This document shows positions 45,230 to 57,122 of a stretch of 64,000 nucleotides of DNA, one piece after another. The notes under the pieces are model-generated. The model saw only the letters and a list, made by a program, of their open reading frames with translations. It was not told the DNA's origin and ran no database searches. The position numbers and the translations under genes were made by a program. Within the stretch, counting starts at the first letter, position 1, and the number at the start of each line of letters is the position of its first letter. Source of the stretch: Cadophora sp. MPI-SDFR-AT-0126 (lineage: Eukaryota > Ascomycota > Leotiomycetes > Helotiales > Ploettnerulaceae); assembly GCA_020747065.1 (NCBI GenBank), contig JAGMVK010000028.1, positions 248,001 through 312,000 on the forward strand. Reading direction: 5' to 3'.

Positions 45230-47087
45230 ACGTGATTTATCACTGAGCGGCGCATATCACCGAGTAGCGCACTTTTCCTTGGCATCCTACCTTCTACCTT
45301 AATAACGCGATAGCTTAATAACTATAAATAGAAATCTATACAGATGAAGCTCGAATTATTCTAGCTATTAAGGCTATTCGGATATCTAAAAAACTTAGCT
45401 ATTAGTCTGTAGTAAAGCTTTATAAAGTGTTCGAAATAATACTTTACGAGAGAATAGCTAGCCGAACCTCTTGTAGTGAAATACGGCTTAATTGTTATAA
45501 ACTCTTTGAATTAGAAGAGTAAGTGATTATTTAGTATATACTTAATCTAGATTTAAGAAGGTTTATACCCCGGCTTACTAGTGTAGAAGAAATAGCAAAT
45601 TATATCCTTAAGTCGTGAGAGGGAAAACGCGTCGGTAAGCTTTAGGCGTATCGATTTGTAAAACGCTAACTATACTTAAAGACGCGTTTTAATCGTAATT
45701 ATAACTTCTAAAGGACCTTATACGAAGATCCTAATATACTAGGCGCGTAATTTCAGCTTATATAGAATATAAGGGTAAAATACGGGGTTACAGATTCCAA
45801 CTTTTACAACTTTAATAAGATAGGCTTTATAATAAATATTATTTGCCCTGTAATAGTCGTTACTTGGGCAGATCGATGTAGTAAAGGTAAGGCAGTTCAG
45901 CCAGGGAATCGGAAATAGGCTACAGTAATTACCTATATCAATAGCGAAGGCTATAATATACCCCCGTTTCTAGTTATCTAAGGGAAGAATTACCTCGCGA
46001 ACTGGTATACGGATAGCGGCCTCCCACGCGACTGAGTTATTAAGCTGACAAAGAATAAATAAATAAATAATAAAATAGATCTAGACTAAATAAAATACTT
46101 TAATAAGTATACTACTACTTAAGCAAAGGATCCCTACTAAATACTAGTCCTTAATAGGTATAAGAATTATAAATCGGCTGAATTTCAAGAGTACTATAAG
46201 GTATATAATATTATAACTCTCGGATTACCTCCTCACTCTTCTTATCTTACTTAGCCTCTCAATATTAGGTATTTCAGTGTCTTAAAGCAGGCTTATAGCC
46301 GGTAAATCAAGACTTTTATTAAGGCTTATATTAATTATATTATAAAGGTTAAGTTCTTCCTAGCTTTTATAATAGTATATAAGGAATTAATAACAACTTA
46401 AAACTATTAGGCTAGGTTCCGTGGAATTAGCCTAGTGCCTTTTAACCTATAAGTAGTACTTTTACCGCTTAATGTGAAGTTACGGACTCTAATTCCCCCC
46501 CGGACCCCTCCTACTGACGTTAACCCTTAGGTCTCCTAAACCCCTTTGAACCCTACTAAAGCTCTTTTATAAATAACTCTTATTCGAAATCGGATTACTT
46601 ATTACTAAGGGAGCTCGCTAACCCCTCTTTTCGAGATAATTAAAGCTTTAGTAAAGGATATAAAGCAAATAGCATATAAAATAACTCTTTTATCTACTGA
46701 AGTACGCGTCCTTTAAGTAGCTAATAAAGCACTTAGTAAACGCCGTAGGGCGAAAAAGACTTATATCCGTTAAGGAGGCGCACTTATAGTAGAAGATACG
46801 CAGGATATAATAGCCCGGAAGGAAGTAGAGGAGGAAGTACGACGCGATATTTGTGTAGTAGGGGGTAGTTGTAGAAAGGTTAGCTATCTGTAAAGTACTG
46901 TAGGGCCTGCGGAGAGATCGGCTATAATGCACGAACTTATTAAGATACTATAGAAGTAGTTACTTTAATAGATATAGAGTAGTTTAGTTAATTTACTTTA
47001 TTATAGTTGATTTATTAGTATTTAAAGTTCTGTGCTAAGGAAAAGTGCGCCGCTCGGTGATATGCGCCGCTCGGTGATAAATCACGT
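45230..47087 (+). mobile_element. Pogo-type DNA transposon nested in D2 (element D1)
   Basis: 1858 bp with inverted ends of about 50 bp: ACGTGATTTATCAC at the left and its complement GTGATAAATCACGT at the right, with TA at 45228-45229 and 47088-47089. Each end holds two direct copies of a 17-bp motif, TATCACCGAGCGGCGCA, best kept at the right. It is clearly less mutated than D2 around it. Confidence 0.88.
45340..46960 (+). pseudogene. Pogo-family transposase with C-terminal zinc knuckle, RIP-inactivated
   Basis: A plus-strand frame is readable almost end to end. Helix-turn-helix: EARIILAIKAIRISKKLSY. CENP-B-type region near NYILKS and RVGKL. DDE core: FNKIGFIINIICP (mutated FDETGF), then INSEGYNIPPFLVIQGKNYL, LVLNRYKNYKSAEFQEYY and LPPHSSYLTQPLNIRYFSVL. 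Near the end, in an adjacent frame, YCRACGEIGYNARTY has zinc-knuckle spacing (C-x2-C-x4-H-x4-C with H and C changed to Y). Asp to Asn, His to Tyr and Gln to stop are RIP changes. A small frameshift precedes the knuckle. Family assignment is strong. Confidence 0.85.
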
Positions 47088-47675
47088 TAAGTAATTATTT
47101 TATCTGTAAATCTTCTTTATTACTAGTATTCTTTACCTTAATCCTAATTTGTAATTACAAAGCTCTAACGCTTAAGTCTATTTACCTTAGAAATAAAAGA
47201 CTTATAATTAGGAACGTAGTAATAATATTCATATTATTTAAAAGCTCGGAGAAGAGTAATATCTATATAATTAAAGTAGAATTACTCGCGAATCTTATTT
47301 AAAAGAAGAGCTCGGCGATTAAAGTAGCTTATAAACTACTTAATTATCTCTTTAACTTACTTATTAGAGACCTTTAGAAGAGTACTAGAAGATTTTACTA
47401 ATTAATTAAGCTTATTTATAAAATATCGTACTAAAGAATAAGAGAGATTAAGCTTATATATAGCTCCTTTAATTAAGTAGCCTTCAGCTAAGAGAATTTT
47501 AAATCGTATATAAGTTAAAGTATTATATATTTAAGACATTTTAATAATATCTACTTTATATAATTTAGTAAGAGATAGTTATTAAATCAATAGTAGAAGC
47601 ATAGGTTCTACGAGCTTTAATAGAGCTCATCGTCTTGCAAGGGGGGGCGAGAATCACTGAAAACCCTCTTTCGTA

Positions 47676-48060
47676 CCTGAGTTTGAACTCAGAATAAAAG
47701 TTTTAGAGACAGCTATTGAACGAATCTTTGCCCCCATGTCTTTGCACCCTGTCTTTGCACCATATCTGTTAGGTGAGATCATATACGTAACTAATGAGAG
47801 AGGCAGATCCCCCCTAAAAATAGAGATCCCAAATCAGGGGTCCAGAAATAGTCACTCGGATATAAGTGGTAACTTAAGCGAGCTAAGGGAAGAGGAGATC
47901 TTCAGAAAAAACTTTAATATCCGCCCTTGTCTTAATAGTATCCTACCGTACTAAATTCGGGAAATTTATAGGAAATTTCGACGTATTCGGCGTAGCTTTT
48001 ATAGCGCGCAATTGGACTCACCGCCTATAGAAGATAGTTAACGATTTCTTGAGCCGAAGT
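47676..48060. other. Small balanced-GC island in RIPed DNA
   Basis: About 390 bases with GC clearly above its surroundings and little TA enrichment. It includes a 72-codon open frame (47736-47954) with no recognised domain, and the perfect 6-bp inverted pair GAGTTTGAACTC. Origin unknown: a host fragment or a recent insertion. Confidence 0.35.
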
Positions 48061-51000
48061 GATTTGCTAGGTAAAACTTAATCTTAAACTATATAATTAA
48101 ATAATAGAAGATAGCGAAGATTTTAACTTTTCTAATACTAGAGCCGCCTTATTTATAATCTAGTGGGAATCTGCGGCCCTCGCTCTAAATTTTCTACGAT
48201 ACTAGTCTATTTTTAAATATCTCTCTTCAGGTACTATTTTTTTTAAGTTAGCTATATAAAGTATCGCCTTAAGCTAATTCATAGCCTCTTTAGTACCTTG
48301 CTTTAGTATTAACTCTATTATAGTAGTACTCTTTAACTTATTTACCTTATATATTAATCCTAAATTCTCTACTTCTAATTTCGTAATTCTATTAGTGAAA
48401 TTTACTACTAGTTCAGTGAAGTGAAGTTACTAGTACTAGAATTAGCTTTATATTTGTTTAAGTGATAACTTCACCTACGTATCTCTTTTACTATAGCTTT
48501 AAACGAAATACTAACTTCTTAATATAATTCTATATAAGCTCTAATTAAATACTTGTTTAGGCTCTTCTTAAAGAGATATATTCTTACTAGTAGCAATTAC
48601 TAAGAATAAGGATTCGCTATACGTGGAATAAGATAAACTTCTAATATATCAATTAATATTTCTAGTTTACTCTCTATATATCTTATTAGTATTAAGCAAA
48701 TTCTATTATTTATAAGGGCGTAGATCTTATTAATATACTTTGAAAGCTTTTAATAGTATTTCGTCCTCTATTTAGCGCAATCTAAGTTACTTAGTCGAGA
48801 TAAAGCTATTTATTTTATAATAGATTTGAATATATTTAGAACTAAACTAACTTTATAGCTTAGCTTAGTGAAGTATTACTCTATAGAGCTATTTCTAGAC
48901 CCTAGAATAGTTTAAGAATATCTGTTTTTATAGGGATCACTTTCTAGCTCCCTCTATATAGCAAGTCTTAGTATAAATTATAAAGAGTAAAGGCGTAATA
49001 TCTAAGATAACAAAAGAGAAGTAACTTAGCAGCGAGAATCAAGAAATTATATAGTATTAGCTTACTACAAGAGGATTCAAATAGTACGATAAGTAATTAG
49101 TTCCTATAGGCGAGACTAGAAATTCCAACTAATATTATACTATACTATTACAGTCTTTAAGCCTCGAATATTACATGAACACAACTATATAGTTAATTTA
49201 CAAATATAATAGAGCTCTAAGCCAGAATATATATAGGACTAGCGATAGGTAAGTAAAAACAAGCATCTAAACACTTTATCACCTTCTAATAACTATAGTA
49301 GGCCCATAGAAATACTAATCTCTAACTTAATAATTTCAGCCCGCTAAACCCTATACTCTTTATCTCCTCTTATATATACTCTACTATACGCCTAAAAGTT
49401 ATCTTTCCTTTATTATAAGCACTACTCTCAAGGTACTATACTAACCTACTTATAATCAGGAATTACTTAATAGCTTTCTTACTACTTTCTTCGTCTATTA
49501 AAGCACGAGAGTAATAGAATAAGATCTTCTCGAGCACTAATAAGAGTAAGAGCCTTAATACTTAAGTATAGACGCTTAATAACAGATATTACTAAAGTAT
49601 ACTAAGCTTAAATATATAAGTATATAATAGTAAGTAGAGTAAGTATATTTAATAGCTACTTCGAGTGCGAGGTTAGAGAGTAAGTATAAAGTAGAAGTTT
49701 ATACTAGTTAAGAGAATAGAAGTAAGTGTAAGGATCGTAGAGAGTAAGTAGAAGTTAAGGAATTTAGTCGAGGTTAGAGTAAGTATTAGACTCTGAATTT
49801 ACAATATTAAAGTCGTAGATAGGTTATTCTCTAATAGCTATTATATTATAACTTCTTCTAATATTATAATCTATCTTATATTATTCGCTATAATAGCTAT
49901 ATTTAGTTTTATCTTCGTTATCCCTAATATATATTTCCTAGCCTCTAAATAGTATAACTGCGCTAAGAGGTAATTGAATTGTATTTTACACTTTGTATTA
50001 GCTATATACTTAATATTATTCAGCGAATTATATCGTATTAACATCAGATACTATTTTAGCGTACTCTAATTCTTAAAAGCCCTTTTATATTTCTTATACT
50101 TTATTTCTTAATTACTCTTCTCTTATTTTTTTTATTTCTTCTTCTTATTATCTCTTTTTCTTGGTTTATATACCTTATTATAACGAAGATAATCTATAAG
50201 TGCTCTTTTATTTCTGAAATCGCGCTTATAATTGTAGCACTAGAATTATATTACGAAAGATAGCGTTATCGCTAGGATAAGAGCGTGCGATTATATATGT
50301 AGTATATATAGTAGTCTCGTAGAAGAGAGAATACTATAGTTAAAGTAGTAGGTATATAAGCTGTCTTGGTAGTAGGCTTCAAGAGATAGTTTCTGTCTAA
50401 AGCGATACTTGTATTTAGGATAGGAGTATTTATTAATAGGGGATAGGCGAGCTTTAAGAAGCGCTTTATAGCTATTAGAGAGATCGTAGCAGAGGCAGAG
50501 GTAGAACTTAGTGGATTTTTAGTATTAGATCAAAGAGAGTATAGTTATAGTAGGATATATATTAATAGTAATAAGTAAGTTATAGTAAAGTATAGAAAAT
50601 GTGCTATATTTAATAAGAGAGGAAGTAGATGAAAAAAAGAAAGAGAATTAAGTACTTAATATATAGGATAGATATAGTAGGATTACGAGGTAAGCGGCGT
50701 TTGTATTTATTATTAGCGAAGAGAGTTCTAATCTTAGGTTTCTTTACTAATATAATAGAGGCGATAGTTTTCTTCAGCTAGCCTTAAACTCTATAATTTA
50801 TTTATAGCTAATAGTAGCTTTATTCTCCTATGAATTCTCGCTTCTCGGATAACCCCTCTACTTAATAAAGTACTTAACCTTACCTCTTTATACTCGCTTC
50901 TTAAGTAACTATACACCTAAATAATTCCCTTAATAAGTCGCCTTAAATCCTTTAATAACCTCTAAGCTTATATCCTTCTACTTCTGCTATATATTACTTT

Positions 51001-53088
51001 TATATAGAAATCCTTTCTATTTTATAAGATACTAAGTTATATTATCTTGTTTCTATTTAGTAAGTAATACTTTAGTTTCTTATATCTCTCTCTTAGTATT
51101 AATTACTACTAGCTAGTTACTATAAAGGAGCTATATTATAGAGCTTTCTTTATACTTTAGTATAATTATTAGTATACTTTAGTAAATATTCTTAACTAAA
51201 CTAGTAATAGTTAGTAGACTTAATATAAAAGAAGAAAGAGTATCTTAAAGATTTAGATTAACTAAATCTATTAGAATACTAGATAGATATAATAGAGAAG
51301 TATTAAAGTTAGATAATATCTAATCTTTTTAAGACTTAATAGAAGAAGAAATAATGTTTATAATTGTATTAAAGTTCTAAGGCTTAGAATTATTATAGAG
51401 ATTAATAATAGTAGCTTTAAATAGAACTATTTAAGAAGAATAGTAATCCTCTTTAGCTTAAGGTATTATATAAAGAATATTATCTAATAAAGATAAGAGT
51501 GAAGTATCTGTACTATAATAATCCTTATAATTATCCTAGAAGTCGCTAACTAAAGTACTATAATATAATAAAGGGTTACTAAATACTACTATTATCTTTA
51601 TATTATTTGCTAAGTATAGATTAAAATCTATTACTAAGATATTTATAAATATATAACTAAAAGGATCTTTAGAGTAATCTTTAAGAGCTAACTTTTAACT
51701 ACTTAGTACTTTATAATCTTTATCTTCCAGCTTTCTTTAGAGCTAAGACCTCTTTTTCTTAGTAGTACCTAATATTTTAACTTATTTATTATTACTTTCT
51801 TCTTACTAATATTAGCGCTTCTTCTATATATCTAGCTTATAAGTACTATATATATTTCTAAAGTAGTTTTATATATCTAAATCCGAATAAGATACAATAA
51901 TATATAATAAATACAAGTATAAAATAGAGTTATAATTATCTAAACTCTTAATATACTCTAAGATATAATCAGAGATATATCTTTATTAGCTTATTTAATC
52001 ATAAAATTATCTTATTTATATAACTACTAGTAGCTATTTTTTCATTAGATATCTATTATAATATCTAGTATAAGTAATAGCGTAGTAAAAAGTAATTAAT
52101 TCATACTAGAAAAGTATATTAAAATTATTAATATAATCTTAATAGTAAGTTTCCTAACCTATCTCACTAATTATCTACTTATTATATTAAAAGTAAAATT
52201 TAGTAAAGCTAGATTACTTCTTATAGTAGTCTTTAAAGTACTAGTATATATACTTCTACCTCTCTTATGTAATAATACTAATATATTCTATTAGTAGAAG
52301 TAGTACTAATAAAGAGGATTATTTTTACTCTTTTATCTCCTAGTTATAAGTTAATACTAAATAGTAACCTCCTAAAGATCGTAATACTTCCTAGTATATA
52401 ATACAGGAATTATTTATACGAAATATAATAAGGTCTTAGAGAATAGAGATATTTTCTAGACTTTATAGCAGAGCAGCGATTAGTAAAGTATAAGCGAGGC
52501 AATTATATTTAGAAACTATATAGTAGATAATACAGTTAAGATAACTATAGTATTACTTACTTTAGTCGTCTACTTTATATTAAGTAATATATACTTACTA
52601 TTACACTTTATAATAGTTTACTAATTCTTTATTAATAAGCTTTTAACACTAATTATAGATATAGTACTATTAAGACTTAAGCTCTTAGCGTCCTTTCTTT
52701 GTAATAGTAATTATAATCTAAGTAAAAAGATTATTAATCTACTTACTAAAATTAGTAAAGTCCTAGTACTATCTTAACTTATCTAAGTACTTTTCTAAAA
52801 GTAAGTACTAAAGATTTAAATTTCTTTTTATAAATATAAAACAAAAGTCTTCTATAAGATCCTACTATAGCTCTAAGCTAAAGAAGACTATTATATTATC
52901 TATATTACTTATATCATCTAAGTAGTAACTAATAAGAGTCTTTAAGTTCCTATATATAGCGAACTTCATAACTTACTCTAGTAAATAGCTGCTATCTATT
53001 ACTAATTAGCATATTATACTATAAACTTATTCGAAGTAAGTACTCTTTACTATCTACCTTAATAAGTATTTCGCGATAGGTAGTATAG
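48061..53088. repeat. RIPed, unclassified transposon-like block
   Basis: About 5 kb without a recognisable transposase, reverse transcriptase or integrase. A plus-strand stretch at about 51240-53080 reads as a long degraded frame, if TAA/TAG are read as former Gln, with Gln/Tyr/Arg-rich content; it is cut by the solo LTR at 53089. A minus-strand stretch at about 49060-48440 reads similarly. Both look like former coding regions of unidentified elements. Confidence 0.4.
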
Positions 53089-53546
53089 TATTACGAACGC
53101 TTCTAGGCGACTAGGGGGCCCTAAGAGGAAATATCCTAGGAGCTAGCGTACTCTTAGGAACTAAGTAGTTCCTAAGAGAGTAACTCCTAAGAGCTAATAA
53201 GATCTTAGGACTTACTTATATTATATAATAGTTTAATAGAATAAATAAATAGATAGCTAACTAACTACGTAATTATACGATTAAAAGTCATGTAATTAGA
53301 GACTACTTAGATTAATAGACTACTAAAGGTCTAGTAGTTTTAGTAGTTCTACTACTAATAAAGATTCTATATAAGACTAATACATCTACTATTAGATAAG
53401 AGCTTTATACTTAACTTTAAATAGTATTCTTACTTAATACTTAGTAGCTATCTTTAACTACTTATATAATATACTTACTTCTTAATTATCAGAGATTACT
53501 CGTAGCCTTCTATATTTATATTAAGTAAATACCGGATCGTTATATA
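53089..53546 (+). mobile_element. Solo LTR of Gypsy family A
   Basis: About 458 bp starting TATTACGAACGCTTCTAGG, same orientation as the solo LTR at 29270. It is flanked by TATAG at 53084-53088 and 53547-53551 if the right end is placed at 53546. The last bases are TA-repetitive, so the right end is uncertain by 2 bp. No internal sequence is attached. Confidence 0.7.
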
Positions 53547-53863
53547 TATAGCCCTATCTCTTCTATAAAGCTAGCTATTTTTACCTAGTCTAAACATTAG
53601 TAGCGTTAAGTAGTCTTATTTTTAATCTTCTTAGTTAATCTATCTATAGTATAACGCCTTACTCTAGAAAGATAGCTATCACGTATAACACCTGCTTCAC
53701 ATATCGACGAAGAGATATATAACAATAATAAGAGTCTCTTAGAATCTATAACTACGTAGTAAAGAAGGTATAGAGGGAGAGAGGTAATATACAGGGAGAT
53801 TCGCTTCATCTCGCTTAGGCTCGCTTAGGCGGGCATGCGGAAATTGCCCTGAAATCCAGTATC
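53547..53863. other. Short spacer between two family A LTRs
   Basis: About 320 bases, partly less AT-rich. It contains CTCGCTTAGG repeated in tandem at 53811-53830. A 67-codon minus-strand frame (53606-53809) has no recognised domain and is not called. Confidence 0.35.
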
Positions 53864-54314
53864 TGTAATAGTCCAGTATTTACTCGTTGTAAATACAGAG
53901 GTTCTAGAGTTAATCTCTAATAATTAAGAAGTAGATATATTACATAAATAGTCTAAGATAGTTACTAGTATAGTTAAGAATACTATTTAAGTTAAGCACG
54001 AAGCTTTTATTTAGTAATAAATATACTAGTCTTTTATAGAACCTTTATTCTCTTTTAGATCCTCTAAAATCTTTAAATCTTAAGGATTTAGTAAGATCCT
54101 TAGATCTATTATATAACTTAATTATAGAAACCTATAACTAATTTACTATATTATATAATACTATTATAAGGAAATATTATATAATATATATTTTCCAGAC
54201 TTTTATTAGCTCTTAAGAGCTCTACTCCTAGGAGCTATTAAGCTTCTAGGTATACGCCTACTCTAAGGATATTCCCTTCTAGGGCCCTAGGGCTGCCTAG
54301 GAGTATCTGTAATA
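53864..54314 (-). repeat. 3' LTR of family A copy 2
   Basis: About 451 bp, starting TGTAATAGTCCAGTATTTAC and ending GGAGTATCTGTAATA on the plus strand. Matches the LTR at 30551-31000 along its length. Confidence 0.8.
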
Positions 54315-54409
54315 TTATCCTCCTTCCTGCCTAGCGTAGTCCCTACACTTAAATATATTAAAGAAAATATTAATAATAGCTTATAGCTATCTTCTTTTTT
54401 TTATTATAC

Positions 54410-55010
54410 TCTTTAACTAATATAAGAAAATTCGTGAACACTTAGCTCTTTCTTATAGAATTAAGTCTTCCAAAATTAAAACTATACCTTATTCTTTTTA
54501 TAAAATAAATAGAAAGATATATATTATATTAAATACCTCTAAGTTAATCTGTTATTTAGAGTATACTCGCGTAGGAAGAAAGTATAATATTAAGATACTT
54601 ATAATAAGCGACTAAGAGGCCCTAGAAAGAGTAGAATAGAAACTAGAAGAGAAAGAGCGAGCTGTATATACTACGGAGCGTAAGGCTTATAAGTAGTATA
54701 TAAAGGCTATACTCGCGGCTAAATGCTATCTTAATTACCTCGCGTATTAGTATAAGTTCCTAAAGAAATAAAAGATAGAAATACTCTATTACGGATTAAA
54801 GAGTATAGATAAGCTAGAGGAGGTAAAGGCGTAGGAGGCAGTAGAAAAGAAGAAGTAAGCCTCTATTACTTAGTTATCTATACTACCCTTTACTAGTGAT
54901 TCCTCCTTATTCCCGCTAGTTAATAAGGCGCTACCTAATTTCAGGGATTCTTTCTAAGCTAACTTAGGTTTTGTAAATAGAAATTTTAAAGTAGCTTAGG
55001 GTAGTAGAAG
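54410..55010 (+). pseudogene. Antisense accessory ORF with Zn2Cys6-like spacing (family A copy 2)
   Basis: Same ORF as at 31090-31690, less mutated. From 54481 it reads TIPYSFYKINRKIYIILN, then CYLEYTRVGRKYN. Tyr residues occur at x2, x6, x10, x2, x6 spacing, as in Zn(II)2Cys6 clusters, between basic residues as is usual there. A coiled-coil-like segment follows: EALERVE, KLEEKERAVYTTERKAYK, IKAILAAKCYLNYLAY, LKSIDKLEEVKA. A Ser/Pro/Phe/Asn-rich end (about 54890-55000) contains FTSDSSLFPLVNKALP. It lies antisense between the integrase end and the 3' LTR. Conservation of both spacing and helix in two copies argues it was a real gene of the element before RIP. Confidence 0.6.
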
Positions 55011-55099
55011 TTAGACTTAGGTTCTTAGGTGTTTTTAGATTATAAGTATCTTTTTTATTTAATTAAGTATCTTATCTTACTATAGAAGTTCTAATAGTT

Positions 55100-57122
55100 A
55101 AGTATAGCCTTTACTTTATACTTAGCGTTTAGGTTAATTAGTTATATTTCTGTAATAGGAGTAGGTAGTACTCTTAATAGTACTAGTTTAAGGAGGAATA
55201 CATGAAATACTAATCATATATTCATAATTCTTAGAAGTGCTAGTTAATAATTAACTAATCCCTTAACTTTAGTAATTTTAAATAGCTCTAGCTTCTTATA
55301 GTCTAACTTATAACTTAGTTATTTTATCGCGATATTCCTTCTAAGTAAGTAGACTTTATTCTCCTCCTTTAGTATTAGTCTTATACTACGCTTCTTATTA
55401 TAGTATATTATAGATCTTTATGTGATAAAGAGAATATCAGCTAATAATTCTTCATAGAGCTGCTTTAGCTTATATCTCTATAGTATAGCTTTTTACGTGG
55501 TCCCTTAACTGGCGATTAGTATATAGTATATTATTGGATTATATCCGTAGTTTGCGTAGAATAGCGATACTCTAATAGTCTCTTGATTCGCGCTATTATA
55601 TATAAACTGAGTAAGTGAAAGTAGTTACACCTAGTTGTCTTATTTATAATTCATGTAATAACGAAAATAAGTCTTTATTATTTAGTTAATCTGTTTTATT
55701 TATATATCTGTTTAAGGGTGAAAAGCTATTAATATTTTCTATTTTATCCCTAGAAGTGCAATAAGAGTTTTCTAGAATTTCGAAGTAAAGAGCTTATCTC
55801 TATCTAAGATAATCTTATCTAGTATTTTATAATTTATAAAGATTATTTATAGAAATACTTATACTATAGTAAGTATATCTTAGATTTCTAGTACTAGTAT
55901 TATATACACGTACTTAGTAAATTTATCTATTATAACACAGATTAAATTATACGTAGTACTTATAGCCGAATCTTTAAAGGATAGTAGTTTAATTACGAAG
56001 TCTAGGGTAATTAACTTCTATAATTATAGTAGTATATTAGATAACTTTATAAGCTTATACGGAGTATAGTAGGATACCTTGTTCTAAATATATATATCGT
56101 ATAATAATACTATATCCTTAACTACCTTCCTTATACTTAGGAAGTAGTATTCCCTAAAGAACTTAAATAATATCTTAGCAACTCTTTAGTACTTATAAGC
56201 TAGTAGCTTATATTATTATTTAACAAACTTACTTTAGTCTCGCGTTAGGATATAAATTTATCCTTAGTATAAGAGTATTCCTTAAAGTATAAAGGAAAAT
56301 CCTTTGCTTAAGCGCCTCTTCTACTTAGCTATAACTAAGTTATTAGTATAGCCTTTCCAGATTTTCTTAATTTAGTAGCTAATCACTACTAGTTATTTAT
56401 TATTCATAACTAATAAGTCGCTATCTTTCTATAGTATAGTATATAATTCGTAAGTCTTATTTACGAGATATTCCGATTTCTTACTTAAGGTATCGACCCT
56501 AGTATTCTCTATTCTTTTAATATAAGAAATTCGTAGTTTAATAGTAGAGAGTATCTTGTACTAGCGGACTTATTATTAGTTAAGTTCCTTAGTAATAGTG
56601 AAATAAATAAGGTTCTTGTAATCTATTAAGATTTATATCTCGTGAGCAGTGTTTTTAAGGTAGACCTTCTATTCACGTATAGTATCTATAATCACTAGTA
56701 ATTCTTTATCATATATATCGTAATTAAGCTCTGCTAGTGATAATTTCCGTAAATAGTATATAATAAGTTACTACCTCCTATCCTTACTAAGTCAGCTAAG
56801 TATAGCGCTAATAGTATAGTCCAAAGAATCTATCTCTATGCGTATTTCTTTATTAGGAGTAAAGGCAGTTAGCACTAGTTCTTTAATAAAGATAGCCTTA
56901 AGTGCCTTAAAAGTAGCCTAGGCTTAATTAGATTAGTAGAACTTCTTATTCTTATAAGTCAGTTCTGTAAGTAGCCCTGTGATTTTTGAATAGTCCTTAA
57001 TAAATCGCTTATAAAAGTAGTGAACTTAAGAAAGAACTACACTTTTTTAATATTTATAAGCTTACTTTACTCTTTAATTACTTTGATTTTTTTAGAATTT
57101 ATAGCTAATTTAGTAGTAGTAA
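55100..57122 (-). pseudogene. Family A copy 2 pol fragment, RIPed
   Basis: Minus-strand integrase and part of RNase H/reverse transcriptase, collinear with 31750-33806 of copy 1. Truncated by the family C insertion before the catalytic YLDD region. Confidence 0.7.

Larger units (their letters stand above)
44564..47673 (-). mobile_element. Tc1/mariner-type DNA transposon, RIPed and split (element D2)
   Basis: Inverted ends TGAAAGAGGGTTTTCAGT (44564) and ACTGAAAACCCTCTTTCG (ending 47673), with TA at 44562-44563 and 47674-47675. Without the nested element it is about 1.25 kb. On the minus strand near 44830-44890 the Tc1/mariner signature SPDLNPIENIW is recognisable as SLYLLDLNLIKNI with Pro to Leu and Glu to Lys, exactly the RIP-type changes. 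HTH-like sequence lies near 47100-47500. It is non-functional and interrupted by element D1. Confidence 0.7.
53864..57122 (-). mobile_element. Gypsy family A, copy 2, interrupted by family C
   Basis: 3' part of a second family A element: LTR at 53864-54314, the antisense ORF at 54410-55010, then minus-strand integrase and reverse transcriptase collinear with copy 1. Identity to copy 1 stops at the point matching 33806, where the family C LTR begins (57123). It keeps more GC than copy 1 in several stretches. The remaining 5' part should lie beyond the window, on the far side of family C. Confidence 0.8.

Noticed and set aside
46690..46932. 80-codon minus-strand ORF inside D1
   Set aside because: It is the antisense shadow of the transposase C-terminal region.
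47685..47702. tRNA T-arm-like GTTTGAACTC
   Set aside because: No acceptor stem or D/anticodon arms can be folded around it.
47736..47954. 72-codon plus-strand ORF in a GC patch
   Set aside because: Short, with no domain or neighbour support; only the island itself is reported.
53811..53833. CTCGCTTAGG tandem unit as a telomere- or CRISPR-like array
   Set aside because: Only two copies, with no spacer structure and no known telomere motif.
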